A stretch of DNA of 64,000 nt from Streptomyces xanthophaeus (GCF_030440515.1 NZ_CP076543.1:7045001-7109000); one strand, 5' to 3'; positions 9,910 through 18,730 are shown, counted from the stretch's first letter. The notes: generated from the sequence alone by a model not told the origin. Translations and numbers: made by a program.

Positions 9910-10038
9910 CGGTCCCTGCCAAGACTTCCGTGTCCCCTCCGCCCGCACCGCATCGGTACTACTGTCGAAATCGGGGAATGACCGGGGTGCGGCCGGAAGC
10001 GGACCGGGCCGCAGCAGCACGTGGGGAGGGTGGTCGGG

Positions 10039-10551
10039 GTGGCGGGTGTATCCAGGGCACGGGCGGGGGCCGCGGCGGCCACAGCGGGAGTCACGACGGT
10101 CGGACTGATCACGCTCTTGCTGGTGGTGGCGATGGACACAGGCGTGCAGGCAGCCGTGATCGCGGGGGCCGTCCTGTCCGGCGCCGGACTTGTTGCCTCC
10201 GTCCTCGTCCTGGTCAGGAGCAGCGAAAGCGGCCCCGGCGCCAACGCGCGGCGGTCACAGGCCGCGGGCATCAGCGGAGTGCGGATCGCCCAGGCCACGA
10301 GAGGCAGTGTCGCCTCCAGCGGCAGCATCAGCAGCAGTGGAGTGCGGAGGGCCCAGGCCACGTGGGGCAGCGTCAGCGCCGGCGGCGACATCATCGGCAG
10401 CACACTCCGGGACCGATCCGCGGTGTCCGAGACCCGCACGCCCCAGGCATCGACACCAGAGCCTGCCCCCGCCGACAGTGCAACGGCCGAACGGGGTGGC
10501 ATCACGGCCGGCGGCGACGCCCCCGGCAGTTCCGCGGGCGACGCTGTGTGA
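10039..10551 (+). CDS. Small two-helix membrane protein with Gly-Ser-Val repeat tail
   Basis: About 170 residues from GTG 10039, preceded by GGGAGGG 9 bases upstream; GTG 10021 is an alternative. Two hydrophobic helices (about 15-33 and 38-60) mirror the anchor of the preceding NB-ARC protein. The rest is soluble and repetitive: SGVRIAQATRGSVASSGSI, then SGVRRAQATWGSVSAGGDI, then a later AERGGITAGGD. Repeated G-S-V/GGD units resemble short beta-stacking or amyloid-type signalling motifs attached to bacterial NLR-like proteins. I do not recognise a named family. The 129-base gap to the NB-ARC gene and shared architecture suggest partnership. Confidence 0.6.
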   Translation: MAGVSRARAGAAAATAGVTTVGLITLLLVVAMDTGVQAAVIAGAVLSGAGLVASVLVLVRSSESGPGANARRSQAAGISGVRIAQATRGSVASSGSISSSGVRRAQATWGSVSAGGDIIGSTLRDRSAVSETRTPQASTPEPAPADSATAERGGITAGGDAPGSSAGDAV

Positions 10552-10840
10552 AGCCGACTGTCTCGCCACTCGTATGGCGCTGAGGTTCCGAACGAACGGC
10601 GCGGAGGTTCAGGTACGTGCCGTGTCGGTATTCCTAAGATTCGACGGCAGAAGGGAAACCCGGGCTGTTCTTCTGCGCGCCGGGTTCGAAGGCGGCCGAG
10701 CGAGGCACAGGACCGACCTGAAGAGAAGCATTCCAACTTTTCGGCCCTTCAGCACATGCAAGCATCCAGCTCTTTGATCGTCGAGGAGCTTTCCTGAAAC
10801 CCGGTGGTCGGACAGTGCTGCCGTGGGAAGCGGAGACAAG
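10552..10840. other. Intergenic region upstream of the GMC oxidoreductase
   Basis: No convincing coding frame. This 289-base stretch is less G/C-rich near 10720-10800 and presumably holds the promoter of the oxidoreductase gene; I cannot assign -35 and -10 boxes. Confidence 0.3.
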
Positions 10841-12346
10841 ATGGGCCAGAGTCCTTATGACTATGTCGTTGTGGGAGCGGGGACAGCGGGGTGCGTGATT
10901 GCCTCCCGGCTTTCGGAACGCCCCGGTGTGCGGGTGCTGTTGCTGGAGGCGGGAGCCCGGGACGCGACCGAGGCGATGGCATCTCCTTGGGGGTTCCTGG
11001 GGTTCGAGCCGTCATCCCTCTGGCTGGGCGCCTCGACCGTGCAGGCCGGTACAGGCAGGTCCGCCGACGTGCTGCGCGGTAAGGCGCTCGGCGGATCGTC
11101 GAGCATCAACGGCCTCTACCACCTGCGGGGGCACCGCTCCGGTTACGACGAATGGCCCGGACTCGGTGCTCCGGGCTGGGGTTTCGACGATCTGCTGCCC
11201 TGTTTCCGCCGCAGCGAGAGCACTCGCAGCCGTGATGCCTCCGTGCGGGGCACGGACGGGCCGGTCGTGGTCGCCCCGGTTCCGGAACCCCATCCCCTGG
11301 CCACGGCGGGCGTCGAGGCCGCGGTGCAGGCTGGGTTCACACGCGCCGATGACATCGGCGGCGGGCTGGAGACCGGGTTCGGGTGGAGCGACATGAATCT
11401 GCCCGGCGGCGCCCGCCAGAGCGCGGCCGACGCCTACATCCGTCCGTTCCTCGACCGGCCGGACCTGGACGTCGTCACGGACGCGACCGTGCAGCGGCTG
11501 CGCATCACCGCGGGCCGCTGCACCGGCGTCGAGTACACCGTGGGTGGCCAGCACCTGTCCGTCGAGAGCGCCGAGGTCGTATTGACCGCGGGGGCCATCG
11601 GTTCCGCGCACCTCCTCATGCTGTCGGGGATCGGCCCGGCACGACACCTTGGCGAACACGGCATCGGCGTCGTCGCCGACCTGCCGGGAGTGGGATCCCA
11701 TCTGCAGGACCATCCGATGGCCGCCGTGGTGTACGAGGCCAGCCGGCCCGTACCGTTCGTTCCTGCCAACCCGCCGGCCGAGATGATGGGCCTGCTGTAC
11801 AGCGACCCCGCCGCGGCCCGGCCGGACCTTCAGGTCTACGTCGTCGCCGCACCGCTCCCGTCGGCATGGGGCCACCCGCCGGCCAACGGCTACTCCATCG
11901 CTTTCTCCGCGATGGCTCCGCACAGCAGCGGCACCGTGCGCCTGGCGGACGCCCATCCCGCCAGCGCTCCCGTCGTCGACCCCGGCTACCTGAGCGACGA
12001 CCGTGACCTGGAGGTCATGCGCAGGGGCCTGGCAGTGGCGCGCCGCATCGGGGAGGCCGACGCGTTCGCCGACTGGCGCAAGCAGGAAGCGGTGCCGGGC
12101 TCCGGGACGAGCGGCGAATCCGTGGATGACTTCATCCGCAAGGCTACCGGCCCCTACTTCCACTTCACCGGCACCTGCCGCATGGGAACCGACGCCGATG
12201 CCGTCGTCGACCCTGCAAACCTTCGCGTACATGGGATCGCCGGACTGCGGGTCGCCGATGCCTCGGTGATGCCGTCCATCCCCTCGGCCAACACCAACGC
12301 GACCGTCTACGCCATCGCCGAACGGGCTGCCGAACTGCTCGGCTGA
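10841..12346 (+). CDS. GMC family FAD-dependent oxidoreductase
   Basis: About 501 residues. ATG 10841 is chosen over GTG 10823 because GCGGAG lies 5-6 bases upstream. The N terminus YDYVVVGAGTAGCVIASRL is the FAD-binding beta-alpha-beta fold with a following acidic end LLLEAG. GKALGGSSSINGLYHLRG and AGAIGSAHLLMLSGIGP match the two GMC signatures, and the C-terminal FTGTCRMG and IPSANTNATVYAIAERAA complete the family pattern with its catalytic His (FHFTG) region. GMC enzymes oxidise alcohols such as choline, glucose or polyethylene glycol; the substrate here is unknown. It stands alone on its strand. Confidence 0.88.
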   Translation: MGQSPYDYVVVGAGTAGCVIASRLSERPGVRVLLLEAGARDATEAMASPWGFLGFEPSSLWLGASTVQAGTGRSADVLRGKALGGSSSINGLYHLRGHRSGYDEWPGLGAPGWGFDDLLPCFRRSESTRSRDASVRGTDGPVVVAPVPEPHPLATAGVEAAVQAGFTRADDIGGGLETGFGWSDMNLPGGARQSAADAYIRPFLDRPDLDVVTDATVQRLRITAGRCTGVEYTVGGQHLSVESAEVVLTAGAIGSAHLLMLSGIGPARHLGEHGIGVVADLPGVGSHLQDHPMAAVVYEASRPVPFVPANPPAEMMGLLYSDPAAARPDLQVYVVAAPLPSAWGHPPANGYSIAFSAMAPHSSGTVRLADAHPASAPVVDPGYLSDDRDLEVMRRGLAVARRIGEADAFADWRKQEAVPGSGTSGESVDDFIRKATGPYFHFTGTCRMGTDADAVVDPANLRVHGIAGLRVADASVMPSIPSANTNATVYAIAERAAELLG

Positions 12347-12664
12347 GCCTTCTTCCGCGCCCACGGCGCTTCCACGACGCACTTCATCCCCCGTCGTGCG
12401 CCGAATGCCCCCGGACTCCGGCCCATCACGAGGGCCGTGACGTGCAAGCGCGCGGCCGCCCCCGGCCACACCGGCCTCCTCCAGCAGCGCGTCGAGCGCG
12501 GCGGGGAGGTTCACATCCAATTGCATGCGAGTAATCCTTGCCGTTCTTCACATGCATTTGAAGTTAATGATGGGGCTCTATACCTTCGAGACGAAAGCGC
12601 GGGAAGCAACGCGCAGTTCGGCCCCGACCGGCCTCATCACCCCTTCTCAGACAGGAGCACCGCC
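12347..12664. other. Intergenic region with an A/T-richer patch
   Basis: There is no gene I can support. The stretch about 12515-12600 is distinctly A/T-richer than its surroundings (CAATTGCATGCGAGTAATCC, TTGAAGTTAATGATGG) and probably contains the promoter and operator of the downstream two-gene unit. A minus-strand frame starting near 12526 reads MQLDVNLPAALDALLEEAG but runs into the oxidoreductase and looks accidental or a relic. Confidence 0.35.
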
Positions 12665-13483
12665 ATGTCCGAAACGCTTCAGGCCACTGACGTCGTCACC
12701 TCCGACGCCGACCTGCTCGACCGCACCGCGACCGCCGTGCGCGCCGCCGGTGCGGCGCTGCGCGAGCGCTTCGGCGACGTGGTCCGCTACGAGACCCGCG
12801 AAGAGCTGATGCGTGCGCTCGCCGTCAACGACAGCACAGCCCTCGACATTCTGCGCCCCCGTCTCACGAGCCTGCGCCCGGAGGCCAGTTGGGTGGAGGA
12901 CGAGCTGGACGGCGGGGCACTGCCGCCCGGCGAGTGGTGGGTCGTGGACCCGGCCGAAGGCAACGTCAACCACCTGCACGCCCTGCCCGAGTGGGCGGTG
13001 ACCGCCACCCTCGTACGCGACAACCAGCCGGTGCTCACCGTGGTCCACCTGCCGCTGACCGGCGAGACCTACACCGCGCTCACCGGCGCGGGCGCCCACG
13101 TCGATGGCCGGCCGCTGCGCGTCTCCCCGACCGCGGACCTCGGCCTGAGCATCGTGGCCACCAGCCAGGCCCGGCCGGACGAGGACGAGAAGGTCGTACG
13201 GCGCGTCGGCTCCTCGATCACCGCGATGCTCTTCGACGCGCTCGTCGTCCGCACCGCCGTACCCGCGACCCTGCACCTGACGAACGTGGCCGCCGGCCGG
13301 ATCGACGCCTTCTGGCAGTTCGCCGGTGCCCGAGCGGACCTGCTGCCCGGAGCGCTGCTCGTCACCGAGGCTGGCGGACGGATCTCCGACGCCGAGGGCC
13401 GCCCCTGGACCCCGCAGAGCGAGAGCTTCCTGGCCGCCGCGCCCGGCGTCCACGCCGAGGCCGTCGCCACGCTCTCACGCTGA
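12665..13483 (+). CDS. Inositol-monophosphatase-family protein with altered metal motif
   Basis: About 272 residues from ATG 12665, with AGGAG 7 bases upstream. The protein follows the family layout: acidic EDELDGG, then WWVVDPAEGNVNHLHALPEW in the position of the DPxDGTxNF motif, and GARADLLPGALLVTEAGG in place of the C-terminal WDxxAG...EAGG motif. The second Asp of the central motif is Glu and the Thr is Asn, so metal binding and substrate may differ from classical inositol phosphatases. The F420 reductase-like gene begins 43 bases downstream, so the two are probably co-transcribed. Confidence 0.75.
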   Translation: MSETLQATDVVTSDADLLDRTATAVRAAGAALRERFGDVVRYETREELMRALAVNDSTALDILRPRLTSLRPEASWVEDELDGGALPPGEWWVVDPAEGNVNHLHALPEWAVTATLVRDNQPVLTVVHLPLTGETYTALTGAGAHVDGRPLRVSPTADLGLSIVATSQARPDEDEKVVRRVGSSITAMLFDALVVRTAVPATLHLTNVAAGRIDAFWQFAGARADLLPGALLVTEAGGRISDAEGRPWTPQSESFLAAAPGVHAEAVATLSR

Positions 13484-13526
13484 CCCCGCACCCCGCACCC
13501 CGCACCCACGCAAGGACCACATCACC

Positions 13527-14123
13527 ATGACCACGATCGCAGTTCTCGGAAACGGCCGCGTCGGCGGCAACCTGGCCACAGCCCTCACCCGGGCCGGGCA
13601 CGAGGTGACCGTCGCGGACCGCGCGCCAGGGGCCGCCGCCGACGCTGCCCGGACGGCCCGGATCGTCATCAACGCCACCCCGGGCGCCGGCTCCCTGGAA
13701 CGTCTCGCCGCCCTGCGCGAAGAGCTGCACGGCAAGATCCTTATCGACGTCTCCAACGCCACCGCCGACGGCCCGGACGGATTGCCCGCCGACCTCATCT
13801 ACCCCGGGTCGAGCCTCGCCGAACGGCTCCAGGAAGCACTCCCCGAAACGCAGGTCGTCAAGACACTCAACACCATGCTCTTCCCGGTGATGACCGCGCC
13901 GGCCACGCTCACCCAGGCACCGACCGCCTTCCTCTCCGGCGAGGACCCGCAGGCCAAGCAGACCGTCCGTGAACTGCTCGTCGACCTCGGCTGGCAGAAG
14001 GAATGGATCACCGATCTCGGCGGGATCCGGACCGCCCGAGCCACGGAGGCCGCGATACTGTTCGTCCCGCACGTCATCCGGTCCAGCGGATTCACCCCCT
14101 TCGCGATCTCGATCGCCCGCTGA
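13527..14123 (+). CDS. NADPH-dependent F420 reductase-like protein
   Basis: 198 residues from ATG 13527, with AAGGA about 12 bases upstream. The N terminus TTIAVLGNGRVGGNLATAL is the Rossmann fold of the F420:NADP oxidoreductase and related family. IVINATPGAGS, ILIDVSNA and VKTLNTM match the family order. These enzymes move hydride between NADPH and coenzyme F420 or act on related substrates; some family members lack F420 activity. It follows the inositol-phosphatase-like gene by 43 bases and probably shares its transcript. Confidence 0.8.
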   Translation: MTTIAVLGNGRVGGNLATALTRAGHEVTVADRAPGAAADAARTARIVINATPGAGSLERLAALREELHGKILIDVSNATADGPDGLPADLIYPGSSLAERLQEALPETQVVKTLNTMLFPVMTAPATLTQAPTAFLSGEDPQAKQTVRELLVDLGWQKEWITDLGGIRTARATEAAILFVPHVIRSSGFTPFAISIAR

Positions 14124-14559
14124 CTGCCGAGCCGCGCAAGCTGCAGGACTGCGACAGCCACTTGGTACGACGAGGCCGTCGCCCCATTCACGGTCTGTTC
14201 CGTCGACACCGGGTCTGTGCACCACGAACTCGGTGTCTTCCGAGACAGCACCTGCCTGGGTGGGGGCCGACACCATCGGCCCCCACGGCCAACTGCACGC
14301 CAGTCAGCAACCGTTGGCTACGGCGAAACTGCGAGCGCGACCCCTGACGATCAGGCTGCGAGAAGCCTGAACGTCAGGGGTCGCGCTCGCGTTCGTTGCC
14401 GAACTGGGCGAACCGACCACCGCAGTGCCTCTCGACCGCTGCAATGCGAGCCCTCTATAGGAAGATTGGCACGGTGTCCACATGAGCCATGGCGGCCTCC
14501 TGCGGAACACGATCACCACAGGATGACGTTGAAGCCATGAATACGAGGATCGGAGAGGG
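14124..14559. other. Non-coding region holding a long hairpin
   Basis: 436 bases without a supportable gene. The main object is the 18-bp-stem palindrome at 14331-14390; the right third is presumably the promoter of the AraC-type regulator. Confidence 0.4.
14331..14390. terminator. Long palindromic hairpin, probable terminator
   Basis: An 18-base arm at 14331-14348 (GCGAGCGCGACCCCTGAC) is exactly complementary to 14373-14390. The 24-base interior contains a second 7-bp stem (14351-14357 with 14364-14370), so about 25 base pairs can form with one internal mismatch. It sits about 210 bases after the F420 reductase gene. It could end transcription in either direction; a small mobile palindrome is an alternative. 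Confidence 0.65.
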
Positions 14560-15594
14560 ATGCACGGTACTGGAGCGGAGGTCGACGGCGCGCGCGGGGT
14601 GTTCGCAGTGGACTCGACCGCCCCGGGCTCCGCACCGCAGGGACTCGACGTTTTCCGGCGCGGGTGGGAGACGCAGGTCGGCGACGATGTCTTCCAACTG
14701 CCGGCCTTCAGCCCCGACACGATCGGTGACTTCCGGGTCAAGGGCAACGTGGCCAAGGTGCACGGAGCGGCGATCGCCGATCTTCACGCCGCGTCGGCAA
14801 CCCGGACCGCGGACGTCCCGGGCGGCGATCAGGATCTGGTTGCCATGTACGTCGTGCGGCGCGGTGCATGGACTCTGGGCGGCCCGCCCGGATACGGCGA
14901 CCAGACCGTGTCGGCCGGGCAGTTCCTCGTCCGGCACCTCGGACGCCTGACGGCCTTCGAGACGACGGCCCACCTCACGGCGAAGTTCCTCGTCCTGCCC
15001 CCCGGCGAGCTCAAACCCCTGCTCGGGACCCGGGTCATCACCGGGCCGGCGGACTCGGCCGAGATGCGCTTGCTGACGGCCCTTACCGACATGATTCACA
15101 CAACCGTGGCCGACCTCGGCCCGGCCGGCTTGGAAGCTGCCCAAGGAACCCTGATCGAGCTGACCAAGGCGGTGGCAAAGGGCCGGTTCGACGACGTGGA
15201 ACCCCGGTTGGCTCCCGCGCTCACCCAGGCGGCCAAGGACCTTGCGGACCGTCGGCTCGCCGATCCCGAACTTTCTCCGGCCATGCTTGCACGTGAACTC
15301 AACGTCTCCGTCCGTACGCTGCACCGGGCATTCGCCGCGGTGGGTGAGCAGGTGACCACCTACGTCCGCCACCGGCGACTGCATGAGGCCCGGCTCGCCC
15401 TTGCCGCGCCGTCAGGGCGCCTGAGCATTTCGGAACTCGCCGCACACTGGCAGTTCGCGGACGGCAGTCACTTCACCCGAGCCTTCAAGAAGCACTACGG
15501 TCAGACCCCCACCGAGTACGCCCGCTCGGCCGGAGCAGCCTCGCGCTCACCGAACCGGCCCCCGCCGGGCCCCGGGTCGGTCGAAGGCGCGTAG
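14560..15594 (+). CDS. AraC family transcriptional regulator
   Basis: 344 residues from ATG 14560; GGAGAGGG lies directly before this codon, which is closer than ideal, so GTG 14599 is a possible start. The N-terminal half is the AraC-binding-like cupin region (FQLPAFSPDTIGDFRV, DLVAMYVVRRG). The C-terminal 100 residues contain two helix-turn-helix units (LARELNVSVRTLHRAFAAVG and ISELAAHWQFADGSHFTRAF) and the end motif YGQTPTEYARS, which together define the family. The target may be the neighbouring F420 reductase/phosphatase-like unit or itself; this is inferred from position only. Confidence 0.85.
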   Translation: MHGTGAEVDGARGVFAVDSTAPGSAPQGLDVFRRGWETQVGDDVFQLPAFSPDTIGDFRVKGNVAKVHGAAIADLHAASATRTADVPGGDQDLVAMYVVRRGAWTLGGPPGYGDQTVSAGQFLVRHLGRLTAFETTAHLTAKFLVLPPGELKPLLGTRVITGPADSAEMRLLTALTDMIHTTVADLGPAGLEAAQGTLIELTKAVAKGRFDDVEPRLAPALTQAAKDLADRRLADPELSPAMLARELNVSVRTLHRAFAAVGEQVTTYVRHRRLHEARLALAAPSGRLSISELAAHWQFADGSHFTRAFKKHYGQTPTEYARSAGAASRSPNRPPPGPGSVEGA

Positions 15595-15684
15595 AGGTAT
15601 GGCCGCAGTTCAGCGGATGCCTGGACGAAGGCACCACGCGAGAAGTCGTCAGATCCTGTGGATCACGAGATATACGCTCGCCGA

Positions 15685-16455
15685 ATGACCCGCGAACCTC
15701 TGTGCCTCACCGTCCTGGGGTCTGCGACGCCCTATGCGAGCGTGGACAACCCGTGCTCCGGCTATCTGGTGTCCAGCGGCGAGACCCGGCTCTGGGTGGA
15801 TGCCGGCAGCGGGACGTTGGCGCAGCTGCAGCGGCATGTGCGCCTTGATGAGGTGGACGCGATCTGGATCTCGCACCTGCATGCCGATCACTGCGCGGAC
15901 CTGCTCACCGCCTACTATGCGGCGCTCTTCGCGGACATTCAGCTTGCCGCGCCCATCCCCCTGTACGGGCCGCCGGGCATCGCGGACCGGCTGGCCCACT
16001 TCCTGACCAACAGCTCGACGCGCAGCCCGGTCGAGTCCGCCTTTGCCGTCCATGAGCTGTACGACGGGCACCAAGCGCGCGTCGGCGCCCTCACTTTGAC
16101 CAGCCGTGCGGTGGAGCACGGCATCCCGGCCTTCGCGGTGCGCATCGAGGCCGAGGGCCGATCGCTGGTCTACTCCGGGGACACAGCACCGTGCGCGAAC
16201 CTCACGCAGTTGGCCCACGGGTGCGATGTGCTGCTGTGCGAGGCCGAGAGTACCCGGGCGCCGGCCGAGGGCGACCAGGTGCACCACACCCCCGAAGACA
16301 CCGGCGACACGGCCGGTGCGGCCCGGACAGGCCGGTTGATCGTCACCCACGTCGGCCGTTTCCTCACTCCGCAAGAGGCGGTGGCACGCGCCTCGGCCCG
16401 GTTCAACGGCCCCATCGACCATGCCGCACCCGGCGTCACCTTCTCGATCGGCTAG
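15685..16455 (+). CDS. MBL-fold metallo-hydrolase (RNase Z-like group)
   Basis: 256 residues from ATG 15685; GTG 15658 is possible but less likely. The family's zinc motif ISHLHADHCAD lies near residue 67, with VEHGIPAFAVRIE, YSGDTAPC (the conserved Asp) and a late LIVTHVGRF supplying further ligands. The arrangement matches the RNase Z/phosphodiesterase branch of the metallo-beta-lactamase fold. The substrate is unknown. It is convergent with the CIS cargo gene; only 79 bases separate the two ends. Confidence 0.82.
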   Translation: MTREPLCLTVLGSATPYASVDNPCSGYLVSSGETRLWVDAGSGTLAQLQRHVRLDEVDAIWISHLHADHCADLLTAYYAALFADIQLAAPIPLYGPPGIADRLAHFLTNSSTRSPVESAFAVHELYDGHQARVGALTLTSRAVEHGIPAFAVRIEAEGRSLVYSGDTAPCANLTQLAHGCDVLLCEAESTRAPAEGDQVHHTPEDTGDTAGAARTGRLIVTHVGRFLTPQEAVARASARFNGPIDHAAPGVTFSIG

Positions 16456-16534
16456 CCCGGAACGCCCTGGGGCCGTTCGATGAGGTGGCCGCGTTCGAAG
16501 CGGGCTCCGGCTCGGCCAGTCGTGGCTTCTCCCC

Positions 16535-18730
16535 CTATCTGGGCCGGCGGCTGCGGCTGCGGCTGCGCTTCGGCGGAGGGGCGTAGAGGTCTTCCTCGAC
16601 GTCGGATTCCGCGTAGCTGGTGGGAACGACGGTGGGGCGACCGCTGTCCGTGAAGAAGGCCATCTGGCCGGACGAGGGGCGGCGGCTGCGGCTGCGCTCC
16701 CGCCGCGGCGCGGGGTCGGCGGGGGCACCGAAGAAGGCGTTCCTCGTGTCGACGGCGCGACTGCTCGACCTGCGGCTGTCCGGTGCCCGGCTCGACGTCC
16801 GGTGGCGCCCGCGCTCCCGTTCCCGTTCCCGTTCCTGTTCGGGCGCCGGTGCGGGTTCGGAGGGGCCGCCTCCGTACGCGTAGGCGCCTTCGATGCTGAC
16901 CGAGCCGCGGCGACTCCTCCGGCCGGAGCGCGCCCCCTCGTCCCCGGAGTCGACGGCGTAGTGGTGGCCGCCGCCGCGGTGGCGCGACTGGCTGCGGCTG
17001 GGGATCTGACTGCTGACGGGATGGTCGTCCTCGTACTCCGGCGCGGCGTAGTTGACGGGGGCTGCGGCGGGAGGGCGGCCCGACCTGCTCAGCGGTGGGC
17101 GGCTCGACCTGCGCCGGCGGGCGGGAGCGGGGGCGGGAGTCTCGCTGACGCGGCTCCTGCTCTTGCTCCTGCTGCGGTACGAGGAGGGGCCGTCCTCCTC
17201 CTCGGGGCTCTTGCTGCGCGAGGCCGCCTTGAACCGGTAGGTCTTCCGGCGGGCGGCCACGTCGGCCCCCTTGTCCTTCGTGGTCTGCCGGTGACCGTAG
17301 CCGTAATCCTCCAGGTCCGCGTCCTCGTCGGAGACGCCGCCCGCGTACGTCATGCCGTCCGGCACGGCCTTTCCGTTCAACACTCCGTAGAAGCTGTTGT
17401 GCGTCGACTCCTTCCCGTACATGGACGGATGGGGCATGGTCTCGCTCACGGTCACATCGCGCCTATCGGCTTCCAAGGGGAGCTTGATGGAGTCTCTGAC
17501 GAGCTTTTGGGTGGAGTAGCCCGCCTCTCGTCCCGTGCGCGGCATCTGGACGTGCACGTTGGCGTTGGGGGCGAGCTTGCGGACGAGATCGGCGGCCTTG
17601 GGCGCTCTCATGTCGACACCGTTGATGACGGGGACGTTCAGGCGCCGCAGATCCTCGCGGTTGGCCGCGTACTGCTGGTAGTCGGGCTGCTCCTCGAACG
17701 TGGTCACGGCGGTCCTGGCCGCCTCGCGCGGGTTCTTGCGCAGCCGCGCCCGCACCCCTGACAGGTCGGCCTCGGACATGAGGAGCTGGCTGCGGTCGTG
17801 CAGGTTTTCCTCGGGCGGGCGGACCTGGCCCGGCGGGTGCAGGTTGCCCACCGTGGGCCGGATGCCGACGATCTGGTCGGGGTACACCGATATGCGCCCC
17901 TGCTCGGTGGTATCGAAGATGTGCATCACGCCGTCCGACGAGGCCCTGAGGTACCGGCCCATGACCGAACCCCGTGCGGTCGCGATCTCGAACAGTTGGC
18001 CCCGGTCGCTCGGATACATCTTCCTGCCATCGCTGGACCGCGCGCGGGCCACCGAGATCCCACCACCGGTCTGCACGGGCGCGGAGGCCGGTGCGGAGGC
18101 ACCGGATCCCGGGCCCGACAGGTCGGGCATGGCGCCCTGGGCCATGCGTCTGCCGTTCGCCGTGGCGTGGCGCTCGAACGGGTCGTCCTGGTGGGAGAGC
18201 TTCACTCCCGCCCCGTTGTCGGTCCCCGGGACGGAGCCCAGGGACTGCTGTCGGACGTGGTCGAGTTCGTGGAACATCGTCTCGTCGTCCGTGCCCTGCG
18301 GGCCGACGACGATGTCACTGCCGGTGGTGTAGGCGCGGGCGCCGAGCGCCATCGCCGAGCGCTGTGCGACCGGGTCGCTGTGGACACGCACGTGTCGGAA
18401 GGACATGCCGTAGCCCTGCTCCGCCCTCGCCAGGAGCCGCGGGTCCAGCGGGCGTCCCGGGGAGCGAACGGCGTCGGCCACGGACGACCGGTCGGCGGAG
18501 GCCTGATGGGCGGGCGCCTGGTCGGCGAGCGGCTGCTCGGCGGGCGGCCGGTCGTGACCGCAGCCGGTGCCGTGCTCGTGCTGTTCTTCCTCGATGGCGC
18601 GGCTCACGCTCGCGTTTCCCACCGAACGCTGGAGCGTCAGGACGCGCTGCGCGAGCGTACGCGGTCTCTCCGTGCGTCCGCCGCTCTTGCGGCCACCGGA
18701 CTGCTCGGCCTGTGTCTTGTATGCGCGCAC
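16535..18730 (-). CDS. DUF4157 protein with Arg/Ser-rich tail, candidate CIS cargo
   Basis: About 731 residues. GTG 18730 is chosen because AGGAG precedes it by 4-5 bases; GTG 18745 would add five residues. Residues 33-39 carry LQRSVGN, the short N-terminal motif common in DUF4157 proteins. The DUF4157 domain (about 93-165) includes GRPLDPRLLARAEQGYGMSF and a zinc-protease-like MFHELDHVRQQ with HExxH at about 154-158. A middle region (about 230-500) contains an SH3-like beta segment and an unrecognised domain. The last 230 residues are full of RS/SR and RSRSR runs with acidic patches, unusual in bacteria. DUF4157 proteins are frequent injected effectors of such systems. It lies downstream of the large regulator on the same strand. 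Confidence 0.8.
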   Translation of the reverse strand: MRAYKTQAEQSGGRKSGGRTERPRTLAQRVLTLQRSVGNASVSRAIEEEQHEHGTGCGHDRPPAEQPLADQAPAHQASADRSSVADAVRSPGRPLDPRLLARAEQGYGMSFRHVRVHSDPVAQRSAMALGARAYTTGSDIVVGPQGTDDETMFHELDHVRQQSLGSVPGTDNGAGVKLSHQDDPFERHATANGRRMAQGAMPDLSGPGSGASAPASAPVQTGGGISVARARSSDGRKMYPSDRGQLFEIATARGSVMGRYLRASSDGVMHIFDTTEQGRISVYPDQIVGIRPTVGNLHPPGQVRPPEENLHDRSQLLMSEADLSGVRARLRKNPREAARTAVTTFEEQPDYQQYAANREDLRRLNVPVINGVDMRAPKAADLVRKLAPNANVHVQMPRTGREAGYSTQKLVRDSIKLPLEADRRDVTVSETMPHPSMYGKESTHNSFYGVLNGKAVPDGMTYAGGVSDEDADLEDYGYGHRQTTKDKGADVAARRKTYRFKAASRSKSPEEEDGPSSYRSRSKSRSRVSETPAPAPARRRRSSRPPLSRSGRPPAAAPVNYAAPEYEDDHPVSSQIPSRSQSRHRGGGHHYAVDSGDEGARSGRRSRRGSVSIEGAYAYGGGPSEPAPAPEQERERERERGRHRTSSRAPDSRRSSSRAVDTRNAFFGAPADPAPRRERSRSRRPSSGQMAFFTDSGRPTVVPTSYAESDVEEDLYAPPPKRSRSRSRRPR

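Noticed and set aside
6808..10020. Very long minus-strand open frame opposite the NB-ARC/TPR gene
   Set aside because: It is an antisense shadow created by high G/C and the repeat array; the plus-strand frame has recognisable domains and a ribosome site.
12437..12526. Minus-strand start MQLDVNLPAALDALLEEAG as a divergent gene
   Set aside because: The frame continues straight into the antisense of the GMC oxidoreductase without any domain; too weak for a gene.
14217..14540. Plus-strand 107-codon frame over the palindrome
   Set aside because: It is centred on the hairpin, has no ribosome site and is not protein-like.
16802..17761. Plus-strand frame in the SR-rich gene
   Set aside because: Antisense shadow of the DUF4157 gene; composition is an artefact of Arg/Ser codons.
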